The notes under the pieces are model-generated. The model saw only the letters and a list, made by a program, of their open reading frames with translations. It was not told the origin of the DNA and ran no database searches. Of a stretch of 64,000 bases of DNA, positions 9,873 to 21,680 are shown piece after piece. The stretch spans positions 12,947,982 through 13,011,981 of the forward strand of contig JAOANR010000002.1 of assembly GCA_030278955.1 (NCBI GenBank), written 5' to 3'. This DNA comes from Hygrophila difformis (lineage: Eukaryota > Streptophyta > Magnoliopsida > Lamiales > Acanthaceae). A program made the position numbers and the translations under genes. The first letter of the stretch is position 1; each line of letters starts with the position of its first letter.

Positions 9873-10413
9873 GAATTATTTCATCAATTCGAATTAATTC
9901 GAATTGATGGTTTCTGTGAGGGATGCGAGTTATTCAGGCCAATTCGAATTAATTCGAATTGGCTTTGAAAGACAAAGAAACAAACCAAGTTCGAATTCTG
10001 CGATCAATTCGAATTAATTCGAATTGACTCACAATTCGAACTGGTGGTTGAGGGCAAAATTTGCACAAGGTGCCTAAGTAAGCTAATTCGAATTACTGTG
10101 GACAATTCGAATTAATTCGAATTGCTTGAATAACTCGAATTGCAATACTTGCCTGCGGAGAATGCCTTTTGTATGCTAATTCGAATTAGTTAGGCAATTC
10201 GAATTAATTCGAATTGCCTTATAATTCGAATTGCAATACTTGGCCAAATAAAACATCCGAAAGTTCTGCCTTGGGTGCCAATTCGAATTTGCATGTCAAT
10301 TCGAATTAATTCGAATTGTCCACAATAATTCGAATTAACTAATCCGAGAGTGAAAATTTCCAAGGCAAAATATCTTATGTGGTTTGTTCAAAGCAATTCG
10401 AATTAATTCGAAT
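9873..10413. repeat. AATTCGAATT palindrome array upstream of internal promoter
   Basis: Seven direct doublets of AATTCGAATT, each usually with one or two single copies nearby, are spaced roughly 50-100 bases apart. The array is as dense as in the LTR U3. I found none in the gag-pol coding region. Confidence 0.88.
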
Positions 10414-10865
10414 TTTCTTGAAATGAAAAATAAACCACAGTCAAGACTTAGGAAAATTTAGATTTTCACAAACTTTATGTTCATCAAGATGAACTCAATA
10501 GCAAACATATCTACACAGAATTAGAATCTAAAACATATTGCTTGCATAAATTAGGTTGGGTTAACAATTTTATTTTATGAATTTATTCTGGATTTTAGAT
10601 TTCTCTAAATTCCGGAATTAATTTTCATTAAATATAATATTAACCCAACCGGGAACCTGGTTTTTGGAAGCTTTATCTTTCTTTTTGTTGGTTCCTCGGA
10701 TTCCTGCAAAACAATTATAAGAAAGTATTAGGTTTTCCCCAAATATCAACATCCTCTCATTTAGAGTCTTAGTACTCTAAATGTTCAATTGATTTTTGGG
10801 TACTTCATCCCAATAAAAATAGGTGGAGTAAATAATAAATAAGTAAGTAAATATATGTATAATAT
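10414..10865 (-). other. Spacer after pol with splice acceptor and polypurine-like motif 3
   Basis: The third copy of the polypurine-like motif (minus strand AAATGAGAGGATGTTGA) lies at 10746-10762, about 100 bases after the pol stop. About 40 bases on, the minus strand reads TTGTTTTGCAG at 10713-10703, a good 3' splice site. This fits a spliced subgenomic RNA for the downstream cassette. No ORF. Confidence 0.5.
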
Positions 10866-13800
10866 TTATTGAGCATAAGCCGGTTCTGTTGTCATTTGAG
10901 CTTCTTTTTCGGGGTCGAACTGCCCAAGATACTCCTTCAATCTGTGTCCATTCACTACCAGCTCTCCTTTGTCAGTTCGGATCCTGACAGCTCCACTTTC
11001 AAACACGTGCACCACTTCGTATGGCCCTTCCCATATGGATTTAAGCTTTCCGGGGAACAGCTTCAACCTAGAATTGAATAACAAGACATTCTGGCCAACA
11101 TAGAAGTGTTTAGACTTAATACGACGATCGTGTAACTTCTGGGTCCGCTCTTTATAAATCCTCGAGCTTTCATAAGCTTGCGCACGTATTTCCTCAATTT
11201 CATTGAGGTCCAACTTGCGCTTACTCTGAGCAACTCGTGGGTCAAAATTGAGCGTTCGTACGGCCCAGTAAGCCTTATGCTCTAGTTTTACGGGCAAATG
11301 ACAGGCCTTTCCGAAGACGAGTCTGTATGGAGACATCCCAATGGGAGTCTTGAATGCAGTGCGGTATGCCCATAAAGCATCATTGAGCTTACGTGACCAA
11401 TCTTTGCGAGTTGTTCCCACAGTGGCCTCGAGTCTGTGTTTGATTTCGCGATTTGAGACCTCGACTTGACCACTGGTTTGGGGATGGTAAGGCGTGCCGA
11501 TCTTGTGGAGAATCCCATTTTTGCTCATAAGATTTGCAAATGCTTTATTAACAAAATGGGTTCCTCCATCTGATATGATCACCCTGGGTACACCAAATCT
11601 ATTGAAAATGTTATTTTTCAAAAATTTGACGACCTGGTTGCCATCATTGGTTGGCAGTGCAACGGCCTCAACCCACTTGGAAACGTAATCGACAGCTACC
11701 AAGATGTAATGGTTCCCATCAGATGTCGGGAATGGTCCCATGAAGTCAATACCCCATACATCGAAAATCTCGAGAGTGAGAATTCCTTGTTGAGGCATCT
11801 CATCCCTCTTGGAGATATTCCCTAGTCTTTGGCATCTGTCGCAAGCTTTAACAAACGCTTTGCAATCCTCGTAAATGGTAGGCCAATAGAAACCGCATTC
11901 GAGCACTTTATGAGCTGTTCGAGTGGGGCCATGGTGACCTCCATATTCCGACTCATGGCATTTCTTAGCGATTTGATAAGCCTCATGCTCAGTTACACAT
12001 CGTCTAATAATCGAATCTGCACAATGCTTGAAGAGATAAGGATCTTCCCAGAAGTAGTTAACTACATCTCGGTTGAACCTCGCTTTGTGGCTCCTGCTTT
12101 GAAATGGTGGAATTATTCCGCATGCTAAAAAGTTAGCAATATCGGAAAACCACGGACAAGCTTGATCATGAAGATGCAAGGCAAACAGTTGCTCGTCCGG
12201 AAAATTCTCATTTACGGCTAGCTCATTTTTATCATTTTCTAGTCGAGACAAATGGTCAGCAGCACCATTGTCTCTGCCTTTTCTATCTTTTATTATAATG
12301 TTGAATTCTTGCAACAAGAGTACCCACCTGATTAATCGAGGTTTGGCGTCTTGTTTGCTAAACAAGTATCTCAGTGCAGAGTGATCTGTGTACACTGTGG
12401 TTTTCGTACCAATAAGATACTGTCTGAATTTATCAAACGCAAAAACCACAGCATACATCTCCTTCTCCGTGGTGGTGTAGTTAATTTGGGCCTCATTCAG
12501 GGCATGACTTGCGTAATGAATTACACAATGCTTCCCTTCCTTATGTTGCCCAAGAACTGCACCCACGGCGAGATCACTTGTATCACACATCACCTCGAAA
12601 GGCATTGACCAATCGGGTGGTTGCACTATTGGAGCAGAAATCAACATCTCTTTGAGCGTGTCAAAGGCTTGAACACACGCTTCATTTATTACGAAAGGAT
12701 TTTCTTTACAAAGCAAGTTAGTGAGCGGCTTGGCAATTTTAGAAAAGTCTTTAATGAATCTCCGGTAGAAACCGGCATGCCCTAAGAAACTCCTAACTGC
12801 TTTTATTGAATCAGGCAATGGTAGGTTTGAGATGACTGAGACCTTAGCCCTGTCGACTTCGATGCCTGCGCGCGAGATGCGGTGACCTAACACTATTCCT
12901 TCGGTGACCATGAAATGGCACTTCTCCCAGTTCAAAACTAGGTTGGTGTCCTCACATCTTTTCAAAATTTGTTCAAGATTAGTCAAACATTCATCAAAAG
13001 TATCTCCATACACAGAGAAGTCATCCATGAAAACTTCAATGCATTTTTCGATAAATTCTGAGAAAATTGACATCATGCATCTTTGAAATGTGGCAGGCGC
13101 ATTACAAAGTCCAAAAGGCATGCGCCTGTACGCAAAAGTTCCATATGGGCATGTGAATGTGGTCTTGTCGTGATCCTCGCTAGCTATTACAATCTGATTA
13201 TAGCCAGAGTACCCATCCAAAAAGCAATAGAACTCCCTTCCGGCCAACCGCTCTAGCATCTGATCAATGAATGGCAAGGGGAAATGGTCCTTCCTGGTAG
13301 CGGTATTGAGCTTCCGGTAGTCGATGCAAACTCTCCAATCGGTCACTGGACGCGTCGCCACTTCTTCTCCTTGCTCATTAGTCGTTACACAGATCCCCCC
13401 ACGTTTTGGTACGACCTGCACTGGGCTAACCCATTTGCTATCAGAGATAGGATAGATGATACCAGCATCTAAGAGCTTGATAACCTCTTTCCTTACCACT
13501 TCCTGCATATGGGGGTTCAGACGCCTTTGTGGTTGCCTTGAGGGCTTGTACTCTTCTTCCATTAAAATTCTGTGCATGCAAACAGAGGGGCTTATTCCTT
13601 TTATATCAGAAATGGTCCATCCGATTGCATGTACGTATTTCTTTAGAATGTCTACCAGAGCTTTTTCTTGTTCTTGTGTCAGCTTGGCAGACACAATCAC
13701 CGGTAATCTTTTATGTTCAGCGAGAAAGACGTACTTAAGATGATCCGGAAGTATTTTAAGTTCAAGCTCTGGTGGGCATTCAACGGAAGGCAGTAATTTG

Positions 13801-15383
13801 CGAGAAATGGATGGGAGAGAGAGATCAAATTTACCTTCAGGATCCTGTGTCAGTACAGGATCCACTTCCTCCTCAGCGGTGCTTTCCTCTTCCTCCGGGA
13901 TGAACTCAACCCCATCGAATTCTTCAAGGTCCCCAGAGATAGGGTCCTCGAAGTGGACAGCGTTGCAGCTCCTTGGTTGCTCCGCACCTTCAGGCTTCAA
14001 TACCTGTTTTGAAACTTTGTTTGGCTCGTCAGTCACAGAGTTTATGCTCTCATCCTCACTCCTACTTTCTATTACATCAAATATGGAACAAGATCCCTCA
14101 TTCGGAAACTTCTGCAGCTGTTCCATGTCAAAGGTGATTTCTTTGTCATCGACCCTCAATGTGACTCTTCCAGATTTGGCATCAATCAGTGCACCGCCAG
14201 TGGCCAGAAACGGGCGTCCCAGGATAAGTGGCATTTCTGAGTCCTCTTCGATGTCGAGGATGATGAAGTCAACCGGGAAAAGAACTTGACCGGTTCTGAC
14301 TCCCACATCCTTGAGGATTCCTACGGGCTTCGTGATTGATCTGTCTGCAAGCTGCAACTTCATCTTGACTGGTTCAATCTCCCCGAGCTTTAGGCGAATT
14401 GCCATGGCTAAGGGCATCACATTGATGCTGGATCCTAGATCACATAACCCCATGCTCACTTTGGCCTTCCCAATCTGTACTGGTAGCGTGCAACATCCAG
14501 GGTCTCCTTTCTTTTCGGGCAGTTTCTTCTGAACTATGGCACTGCATGTGCTGTTGAGAACAATCACCTCCTCCTGCTCTACCTGGCTTTTCCCTGAAAT
14601 CAGTTCTTTCAAGAACTTAGCATAGGTGGGCATTTCTGAAATCATTTCCACGAGAGGAATGGTTATCTCTACAGACCTTAACCGTTCTAGAAATTTCTTG
14701 AATTTAAGGTCATGTTCCTTATTTTTAAGACGTGCTGGGTATGGCACCCTTGGCATGTACTTATTATTGTTTGTTTTTGGTGGTAAAGAGAAGGAAGTTG
14801 TACCTTCAACCCTACCCTTTTCAGCTCCCTTTGCAGCTTCAGCCTGCGGAATAGCTGTTTCTGATTTGTCCTCGACCAGTCCAATACCGCCTCCTCCTTC
14901 AATCCTTTCATTTTCTTTTTCACCCTCCACTGGATCCTTTTCCTCCTCGGCCGTCTCTTTTCCATGTCCAACAATTCCTTTTAGAGTCTTGCCTCCCCGC
15001 AATGTGATTGCTTTACACTGCGGGTTAGCTTCAGTACTGCTTGGAAGTGTTCCTTTCCCCCTGTTCTGTAGTTCCTTGGCCAACTGGGTGACTTGCGTCT
15101 CCACATTCTTGATTGATGACTGTAGTTGTTGGTTTATATCCTTCTGGTTGGCTATAAACTCAGTCATCAGATTCTCCAGACGAGATGGTGGCCTTTGGTT
15201 ATATTGTTGATTCTGATCAGGTTGGGATTGGAAATTCTGGAAATTCTGGCCTTGGTTTTGATTAGGCCTCTGTTGGATCTGAGGTTGGAAATTCTGATTC
15301 TGATTTTGAAAGTTTTGCACTCTTTGCTGAACGAATCCTTGATTCTGAGGTCTGAAGTTTTGCTGTGGGTTTTGATTTGCGAA
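10866..15383 (-). CDS. pol: Ath1 pol: protease, reverse transcriptase, RNase H, integrase
   Basis: Open from the gag stop to 10866, with its first Met at 15320 (1484 residues from there). Near residue 294 the protease has CDLGSSIN, where Athila proteins usually show DLGA. RT follows, with [11 protein letters not shown] and the catalytic FMDD at 764-767. RNase H has [14 protein letters not shown] near 911. The integrase has a His/Cys zinc region ending CDRCQRLG near 1160, then the D-D-E triad in GIDFMGP (about 1191), SDGGTHF (about 1250) and GQVEVSNRE (about 1286). The N-terminus is a Gln/Asn-rich continuation of gag. All catalytic residues are present, so the product could be active if the preceding TAG is bypassed. 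It supplies all replication enzymes of Ath1. Confidence 0.95.
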   Translation of the reverse strand, partial: FANQNPQQNFRPQNQGFVQQRVQNFQNQNQNFQPQIQQRPNQNQGQNFQNFQSQPDQNQQYNQRPPSRLENLMTEFIANQKDINQQLQSSIKNVETQVTQLAKELQNRGKGTLPSSTEANPQCKAITLRGGKTLKGIVGHGKETAEEEKDPVEGEKENERIEGGGGIGLVEDKSETAIPQAEAAKGAEKGRVEGTTSFSLPPKTNNNKYMPRVPYPARLKNKEHDLKFKKFLERLRSVEITIPLVEMISEMPTYAKFLKELISGKSQVEQEEVIVLNSTCSAIVQKKLPEKKGDPGCCTLPVQIGKAKVSMGLCDLGSSINVMPLAMAIRLKLGEIEPVKMKLQLADRSITKPVGILKDVGVRTGQVLFPVDFIILDIEEDSEMPLILGRPFLATGGALIDAKSGRVTLRVDDKEITFDMEQLQKFPNEGSCSIFDVIESRSEDESINSVTDEPNKVSKQVLKPEGAEQPRSCNAVHFEDPISGDLEEFDGVEFIPEEEESTAEEEVDPVLTQDPEGKFDLSLPSISRKLLPSVECPPELELKILPDHLKYVFLAEHKRLPVIVSAKLTQEQEKALVDILKKYVHAIGWTISDIKGISPSVCMHRILMEEEYKPSRQPQRRLNPHMQEVVRKEVIKLLDAGIIYPISDSKWVSPVQVVPKRGGICVTTNEQGEEVATRPVTDWRVCIDYRKLNTATRKDHFPLPFIDQMLERLAGREFYCFLDGYSGYNQIVIASEDHDKTTFTCPYGTFAYRRMPFGLCNAPATFQRCMMSIFSEFIEKCIEVFMDDFSVYGDTFDECLTNLEQILKRCEDTNLVLNWEKCHFMVTEGIVLGHRISRAGIEVDRAKVSVISNLPLPDSIKAVRSFLGHAGFYRRFIKDFSKIAKPLTNLLCKENPFVINEACVQAFDTLKEMLISAPIVQPPDWSMPFEVMCDTSDLAVGAVLGQHKEGKHCVIHYASHALNEAQINYTTTEKEMYAVVFAFDKFRQYLIGTKTTVYTDHSALRYLFSKQDAKPRLIRWVLLLQEFNIIIKDRKGRDNGAADHLSRLENDKNELAVNENFPDEQLFALHLHDQACPWFSDIANFLACGIIPPFQSRSHKARFNRDVVNYFWEDPYLFKHCADSIIRRCVTEHEAYQIAKKCHESEYGGHHGPTRTAHKVLECGFYWPTIYEDCKAFVKACDRCQRLGNISKRDEMPQQGILTLEIFDVWGIDFMGPFPTSDGNHYILVAVDYVSKWVEAVALPTNDGNQVVKFLKNNIFNRFGVPRVIISDGGTHFVNKAFANLMSKNGILHKIGTPYHPQTSGQVEVSNREIKHRLEATVGTTRKDWSRKLNDALWAYRTAFKTPIGMSPYRLVFGKACHLPVKLEHKAYWAVRTLNFDPRVAQSKRKLDLNEIEEIRAQAYESSRIYKERTQKLHDRRIKSKHFYVGQNVLLFNSRLKLFPGKLKSIWEGPYEVVHVFESGAVRIRTDKGELVVNGHRLKEYLGQFDPEKEAQMTTEPAYAQ

Positions 15384-15386
15384 CTA
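15384..15386 (-). other. In-frame TAG between Ath1 gag and pol
   Basis: Gag and pol share one frame (21 sense codons from the stop to the first pol Met), interrupted only by this TAG. The surrounding protein is Gln/Asn-rich (QPN, stop, FANQN), so CAG is a plausible ancestral codon. The 3' context TTC GCA is not the TMV-type readthrough consensus. Confidence 0.85.
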
Positions 15387-16859
15387 GTTGGGCTGGTTTG
15401 GCTGCAACAAATGCGCATTAAGTGCATTGTTGTTAGAATAGGAGAGATTGGGATGGCGATTTTGGTAGTTCCCGGCATAATTACAACTCTCGGTAGCTAT
15501 CTGTTGGCATGTATCAGTTGGATGAGGTCCCTGACACAGTCCACAGACAACTCCCGATTGTTGTGTTTGAACTTGGTCTGATGAGGTTCCTGCCTGAGAA
15601 GCGTCTATTCCCTTCCCTTTATCCTGGCTCAGCTGTATCGCAGCTACCTGTTCTTGCAGTTTTTCAAAATCTGTTTTCCCTTCACTTACAGCAAAGACTT
15701 TTCTAGGAGGATCCTCCTTCCTATCATCTGTGTTTAGGATGGATCTGTTGACAGACATTGTCTCAATCTTCTCCCAAGCTTGGTCCATAGGCAAGTGGAG
15801 TAAATGTCGTCCGCCAGCAGCGTCTAACATTGTTCTCCATGGATGGGTGAGTCCTCCGTAGAATTTCCTCAATTGCTCCCATGGTGCGTACCCGTGTTGG
15901 GGGCATCGCCTGATGAGGCCCAAGAATCTTTCTTTCGCATCATATAATGACTCGTCTGGCTTCATTTTAAAATCTCCAATCTTAGCTCGTCCTTCCTCAA
16001 TCTTTGATTCTGGAAAATACTTCAGCAAAAAGCTCCTCACCAAGTTTGCCCAAGTGCTCCTCAGATTGATAGGCAATGACTTATACCATTCCCTGGCACC
16101 ACTATATAAAGAAAATGGAAACAACATTAGCCTGATAGCATCAGGAGAGACTCCCTGATTTTTGATCGTGTCGTAGAGCTCCAGGAAGGTCTGGAGATGA
16201 TCATGAGGGTCCTCATGATTTGCACCGCGGAACTGATTGTTTTGCACCAAATTAATGAGTGCCGGTTTGAGCTCGAAATTGCGTGCAGGAAAGTGTGCTC
16301 TCCCAGGTCCATCCAGATAGGGCTCTACTATTGGTTGCATGAAGTCTGCTGCTGCTTGCTGCTGTTGTTGATTTCCTTGTTCAGCTTGGTTCTGGTACTG
16401 TTGGTGGTAATTGGGAAATTGCTGGAAGTTGTGTGGATCTTGTGGGTTGTTCCGAAACTGATCTGGATTGAAAGCTTGGTTTTGGTATTGTTGGTTTGGT
16501 ATGTTTTGATTTTGGTGAAATTGGTTTAGGGGTGGTGGCGGTTGTTGGTGGAATTGCTGGTATTGTTGCTGATTGGGATTTGGTAGATTCTCCTCTTCGT
16601 TGGCACGATTAGGATGTTCTACCATTCCTCCGTCAGCTCCATTACCAGGGTTATTTGGTGGTTGGTCTATGGGTAAGATCGGGGGAATGTTCTGGTTATC
16701 TGCCATGTCTGATAGATCGCTGCTCGATGTTTCGGGTGAAGTGCGGGTCCGACGCTCCTGCTCTTTCCGTCTTCTGGCTTCTGCCCTCAGTTGGCGAGCG
16801 GTCCTTTCTATTTCTAGATCGAACGGTAGCTCCGGCAATGTGTTCCTCCTCCGTTGCAT
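15384..16859 (-). CDS. gag: Ath1 gag
   Basis: 491 residues. The N-terminus is basic (RRRKEQERRTR), and residues about 70-170 are a Gln/Asn/Pro-rich low-complexity segment. The retrotransposon gag domain follows: SLYSGAREWYKSLP, LLKYFPESKI, DESLYDAKERFLGLIRRCP and YAPWEQLRKFYGGL are typical Athila capsid features. A zinc knuckle CGLCQGPHPTDTC (C-x2-C-x3-H-x4-C) sits near residue 435. The start is the first ATG after the primer site, about 130 bases from it, as expected. The frame ends at a TAG and continues open into pol. The product should assemble the particle and bind genomic RNA. Confidence 0.93.
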   Translation of the reverse strand: MQRRRNTLPELPFDLEIERTARQLRAEARRRKEQERRTRTSPETSSSDLSDMADNQNIPPILPIDQPPNNPGNGADGGMVEHPNRANEEENLPNPNQQQYQQFHQQPPPPLNQFHQNQNIPNQQYQNQAFNPDQFRNNPQDPHNFQQFPNYHQQYQNQAEQGNQQQQQAAADFMQPIVEPYLDGPGRAHFPARNFELKPALINLVQNNQFRGANHEDPHDHLQTFLELYDTIKNQGVSPDAIRLMLFPFSLYSGAREWYKSLPINLRSTWANLVRSFLLKYFPESKIEEGRAKIGDFKMKPDESLYDAKERFLGLIRRCPQHGYAPWEQLRKFYGGLTHPWRTMLDAAGGRHLLHLPMDQAWEKIETMSVNRSILNTDDRKEDPPRKVFAVSEGKTDFEKLQEQVAAIQLSQDKGKGIDASQAGTSSDQVQTQQSGVVCGLCQGPHPTDTCQQIATESCNYAGNYQNRHPNLSYSNNNALNAHLLQPNQPN

Positions 16860-16985
16860 AAGCAGTTGGTATCAAGATTTTGACAGTACCTGTACAATCC
16901 CCAAGTTAGTGATGGTTTGATAGTATATACAAAAACTATCTATGAGTAAATCAGGAGTGTAATTCTCCTAGTAAACGGCGCTGCA
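16860..16985 (-). other. Ath1 leader between primer site and gag
   Basis: About 126 bases without an ORF; expected to hold dimerisation and packaging signals. No clear hairpin stands out. Confidence 0.6.
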
Positions 16986-17006
16986 TCCTCCCCGGCAACG
17001 GCGCCA
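16986..17006 (-). other. Ath1 primer binding site, tRNA-Asp type
   Basis: The minus strand reads TGGCGCCGTTGCCGGGGAGG, complementary to the 3' end of plant tRNA-Asp as used by Athila elements. It touches the LTR end with no spacer. Confidence 0.93.
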
Positions 17007-17158
17007 TGAAACTTTTGACGAGCTTCATTAACACGAGTAATTTTCTGAAATCTCAGGTGTGGATTTATTAAATGAAAAGAGTTATGATGTAGGGAAGGGG
17101 TTTAAGGATATATTAAGATTTCCCTTTTTATTACTCATGTGGGGTGTTTTAATCTCAA

Positions 17159-17325
17159 ACGGCGCTGTGGTCCTCCCCGCCATGAAACTTTTGACAAATA
17201 TCATGGTGCAACCGGGATTGACCTTCAGTCTGTCACCCTGAAAGTCCCTGGTATCTGCGCCATGATACTTCTCGTAATCTCAAGTCACAAAAGCACCTGC
17301 CATGAAGCTTTTAAACATCTTCCCA
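17159..17325 (-). repeat. Repeated LTR-end/primer-site-like segments inside the Ath1 LTR
   Basis: The plus strand shows CCATGAAACTTTTGAC at 17181 and variants near 17257 and 17300. All resemble the real boundary at 17005. The first copy is preceded by TCCTCCCCG, a shortened primer site. The second Athila LTR (63290 onward) has the same series. Confidence 0.6.
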
Positions 17326-19612
17326 CTGTATGAGTATTTTCCCAAAATGTTGTGTTTTTATTTACTCGTGTCAAGAAACTGTGCTCCCGAAAGCGCACAG
17401 AGTCAAAAATTGCAGTAATTTATAGTAAGTACCGGATCGTTCACTGGAGGATGTGCGATGGAAGCAGGGCCCACGTCGTTTACTAAGATTTTCCACTCGG
17501 TTACTCGATTCAAGTTTTGCACGGTTTTCTAACAACTACTTGACATAAATTAAACCAGATCATGAAAGCAGTAAAAATTATTCTACAAAGCATGGTAAAT
17601 TAAATCGAGGAAAGCAGTTAAATCTATACTACGAAAGCAATATAAAATTATGCTACACTATCTAGAAAGCAAGTTTAAATATGACAGAAGGGACAGGGAG
17701 GAAATTATAAAGATTGGACAAGATTCAGATGAAACACAATTAAACTTCCAATTTTTTATACACAGATCTTAGCTTGGGATAATCCTCTAGATAGCTAACT
17801 CTCATGCTTTCTACACCATGTTCCCTTTAACAGACAGGTACTTACGGTGAGAATTTACATGCTCTTACGACCTCAATTTCTAAGATACCACAGACTCACA
17901 ACTGCCCTCACATGGCCATGCTAAGGCGTATCATTCATCTGTGGTGGATAAGCAACACCTAGCATATCATTAGTTGACATGCCAAGTACTGCTATCATTC
18001 CTCCATGTCACACCCAAAGTTTCAAATCAAGTCCCAAACCATTCCATAACTCTCAAACCTTTTAACAGATGGACAACCCCTAATTCTTCCGAGTGACCTC
18101 TATGAAAGCATTTAAAGGAAAGCAGTAAAGAAAGCTGTAAGGAAAGCATTTAAATCTATCACTCGGAAGCGTTAAAAACGTCTCTTTCCGTTAGTATAAA
18201 AGAGCCCCTGGTCTTGGTGACCAGATGCAGATCAAGAACCCCCGAGATATCAATAAGCCACAGGGCTTACAACATCTGGGTAGTTATGAGATACAAACTA
18301 AATGAAACAGATCCATAAATGAACCTATTCCGGATGTACTCACTCAAGACTCAATTCTAGACTTTGGCAGAAGAAGATAGTAGTCGAAGGAATACTCGAC
18401 CTTACCTTATAAATTCACCAAGGCCTATATGTTGTTCCTCTAGTATTATTTATCACATCTCATCTACACCCAAGTGGATATTGACTTAATGCGATATCTA
18501 ATATCAGATTTCCAACACACAGCAATTTTGAGAAGCAAATGAATATCTGAAAATCATTCCCTAGACAGGTATTAAACTCTCAATTAAAACACAGACCCTT
18601 TCAGTCTAGATGAGACCTAATCGCTGACTCTGCTTCTAAGCTCTCAAAATCAACCCCCAGTGGAAGATGAATTAGTCATAACTGTCGAATCTATCCCTTA
18701 CTCAGATCCGGATTTTATAAAGGAGTTTTTGTTGGAAGTTTATTATGCAACATCAGATTTATATCAAGACTTCTGTGTCCAAGGAGAAGGATCCCCAAAA
18801 TAATAGTAAGACCAGAACATCTACATAATAGTATCATGCATACAAGTATATGAAAAGGAAAATAAAACACGCCAAAATATATGGTGGGGTTAGACAGAAT
18901 GCGATACACAAGATGGATTAGCCTGAGATGAGAAGAAATCGGCTAAAAAGAGTGCCAGAGATAGTTGGGGTTTTCCGGACTGCAAACATCTGCTGTCCGG
19001 TTCCCAATTATCCCAGATGACTGATTTTAGACAGAAAGAATTCCAAACGACGGTGACAGCCGTCATTCAGTTTTCTTTTGTCTGTGAGTGGAAGAAGAAC
19101 CCACATATTTCTTGCTGTAATATTTCTCAACTGATGTTGGTCGACATCAGTTGATACTATTGCAACTTGAATTCAGGTTGAGAAATTAAGATAAGGAAAA
19201 TTAAAACTGTATCTGATTAGGAATTGGCTGAGTGACTAATCGAAACTCTTAGTGAAGAGAACGCTCGCCGAAGCTTCCACCAACCACTAACCAGATCATG
19301 CAAAATAACAAATAATGATTGACACACAGAAGACGGGTTAATCGATATCCCTGTGAAGGGACCTTTCACCAACATTAATCTGTGGTGTTTCTCATTATCC
19401 GTTCATACACACAATGAAGGAGAAAACATGAAAGTAAGAAAATATTTTTGGTATTGTGTGGGTGTTAAGCACACAATAAGTGGACACTAAATGAGTTGAA
19501 ATGTGTAATGGATAAAGTGAGGTGAAATGGGCTTAGGCCCAATACACCCATGCAACTTACACAATTCATGAAAGAAAATATTTTTTGGAGTTTTCAAAAT
19601 AGAAGGGATAGT

Positions 19613-20075
19613 TCAATTCGAATTATTGGGTTAATTCGAATTTAGAATGCATGAAGGATGAAGTATTACTTTACTCAATTAATCATTGCCAGAAATTGGA
19701 ACATCATCTAATTCGAATTATTGACCAATTCGAATTAATTCGAATTGGACAACTCGAATTGGCGAAGTCCTTTTCTTGCTCAAATTGACTAAGGCATTTA
19801 CCTCAAGGAGAAGGTGAATTCGAATTGTCCAGCAATTCGAATTAATTCGAATTGGACAATTCGAATTGGTAAGAGATGGGAAATAAACAAAGGCATGAAT
19901 GGGTGGCATGCAATACAATGTGGTTTTCCTTGCCAATTCGAATTGTTGAACCAATTCGAATTAATTCGAATTAGAGAATTCGAATTGGTTGAAAACCACA
20001 TGAAGGAAATTTTTGGTTATGCAATTCGAATTTCTTAGGCAATTCGAGATAATTCGAATTGCCTCAACTCGAATT
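19613..20075. repeat. AATTCGAATT palindrome cluster, Ath1 5' LTR (R/U5 side)
   Basis: Counterpart of the 190-690 cluster. It lacks one block present in the other LTR near 430. Confidence 0.88.
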
Positions 20076-20944
20076 ACACATTTTCGAACAACAACAATTT
20101 TTATTCTCACAAGTATGGGTTAGGTGAACACTGTGCGGTTAATGATGGGTTTAGATTTACCAAATCCCTCATCTCACATCAATGTCACTTCACAGCCACC
20201 CTAGTGAGGTTTTCAAGTAATAAACAAACACATGTCCAGTGGGTATTGGCAAGATTTAAACCCTATTTCTACAAACAAAGGATCAAAGATCAAAGAACCT
20301 AAAACATCTAAAAAATCAAGAACTGCATGAATAAAGCTAAGAACACCTATGTTATCTAAGGCAGCATAAAAATAAAAACAAGGCAGGAAAAATAAGACAT
20401 AAAGGTAAATACTAACAAACCTAAAAACGTCTAAAACCTAGGAACACTTATTTGAAGCTCTAAGGCACAAAATCAAGCTAACAACCCACCAAACATGCAT
20501 TTATTTAGTTTGAATGTCAACTAGGACATAATAAATGTAACCTAGTTGAAACAAACAAACATGCTAAGCATTTATTTCTAAAGAAAGCATTAAAGAGTGC
20601 CAAAACACATGAATAACACCATTTCTGGAAATTTTCTTGTATTGGCACTTTGAAAGCAAAATAAAGAACCCAAAACCATCATTAACTTGAAGGTAGGGTT
20701 TATTCTAACTAGAAAGCTTGTAAAAATTCTGGAAATGGCTACTCTAAGGGTTACACAAACTGCTTCTACACTAAACTAAGATCAAAGCATGTAAAGATTA
20801 CACTACTTGCAAGAAAAATAAACTAAACTAAACTAAACTACCTACCTAACCCTTAAGGGGTGTGGAACCTCCTGCTGTTCTTTTTGTCCCAAGCTGCTTT
20901 TTGGCAAAATTCTTGATCTTCTTGTTCTGTTGTGGAAGGTCTGC

Positions 20945-20951
20945 TTTTATA
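20945..20951 (-). promoter_or_regulatory. TATA box of Ath1 5' LTR
   Basis: Same CTATAAAAG motif as in the 3' LTR. It would drive the genomic transcript leftward through the long R/U5 part, the primer site and gag. Confidence 0.6.
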
Positions 20952-21014
20952 GACAAACTTCGAAACCCTAGGCCCACCAATGTTGTGCTCATGCTCCACA
21001 GCTTCAATGAGTGA

Positions 21015-21353
21015 AGTTCGAATTAATTCGAATTGTGAGATCTCTTCCTTGAGCTGGAAATGTGGCCTTCAGTTATCAATTCGAATTGTTGTGAAGAATT
21101 CGAATTGGTCTTTTCTCGAATTGGATGAGGGTTTCTGCTTGGCCTCTTTGCATTTGTTGGCAATTCGAATTGCATCTTCTTGCCTTTGGGTTTCTTCTCT
21201 CTTCATTCCCTAATTCGAATTAATTCGAATTTGAACAATTCGAATTAGGCTTCTGCATCCCTTCCAACACTTAACCATTTCTTTGTTCTCTTCAGCAATT
21301 CGAATTGTGTGCAATTCGAATTAATTCGAATTGCACAATTCGAATTGTGCTTC
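21015..21353. repeat. AATTCGAATT palindrome cluster, Ath1 5' LTR (U3)
   Basis: Counterpart of the 1618-2012 cluster, with two block deletions between palindromes. Confidence 0.88.
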
Positions 21354-21680
21354 AACACTTGACCAAATTTCAGTTGTGGGATTTTCAATCTTTTTCCCAT
21401 CTTTTTGGATTTTTGTGGGCTATATTATTCTTTTGCCCATCTTTCCATTCCTTTTTCTTTTCTTTTTCCTTTTTTCATGTTTTTGGATTTTTCTAACACA
21501 AATACAATTTAAAATTGCATATTTTGTGTCTTTTTATTACCGGCTCGATGTTTTTACAAACTAGCATTAATCTGTTAAATTCAACTGCTTTCTTATTACA
21601 ATAAGATGGAAACACGATCAAAATGTCCGTCTCAGACACGGAAATGGATTGGAAATAATGGACAATTTTGGCCATTATCA

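Larger units (their letters stand above)
1..21680 (-). mobile_element. Ath1: Athila-type Ty3/gypsy retrotransposon, minus orientation, left end cut by window
   Basis: Sequence 1-2344 is repeated almost exactly at 19412-21680, and gag-pol lies between on the minus strand. The right LTR therefore is the 5' LTR (17007-21680) and the left is the 3' LTR, of which only 2344 bases are in view. The primer site next to the 5' LTR reads TGGCGCCGTTGCCGGGGA, the usual Athila tRNA-Asp site. Gag and pol motifs, the long region after pol and the extra ORFs there all fit the Athila lineage. The right flank (21681 onward) continues in frame the coiled-coil ORF of Tek-B, so Ath1 inserted into that ORF. The expected duplication is CTAGG; its left copy should lie about 2.4 kb left of the window. 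Near-identical LTRs and long open frames indicate a recent insertion. Confidence 0.92.
17007..21680 (-). repeat. Ath1 5' LTR (about 4.7 kb)
   Basis: The left edge (LTR 3' end) is fixed by the abutting primer site, and by an independent LTR of the same family at 63290 that starts with the same TGAAACTTTTGAC. The right edge ends in CA at 21680, where similarity to the left copy stops. About 4.7 kb is long for an Athila LTR. The part at 17007-19411 carries no ORF; it holds repeated primer-site/LTR-end-like segments near 17160-17320 and otherwise AT-rich sequence. The part at 19412-21680 holds the palindrome arrays and the TATA box. Confidence 0.85.
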
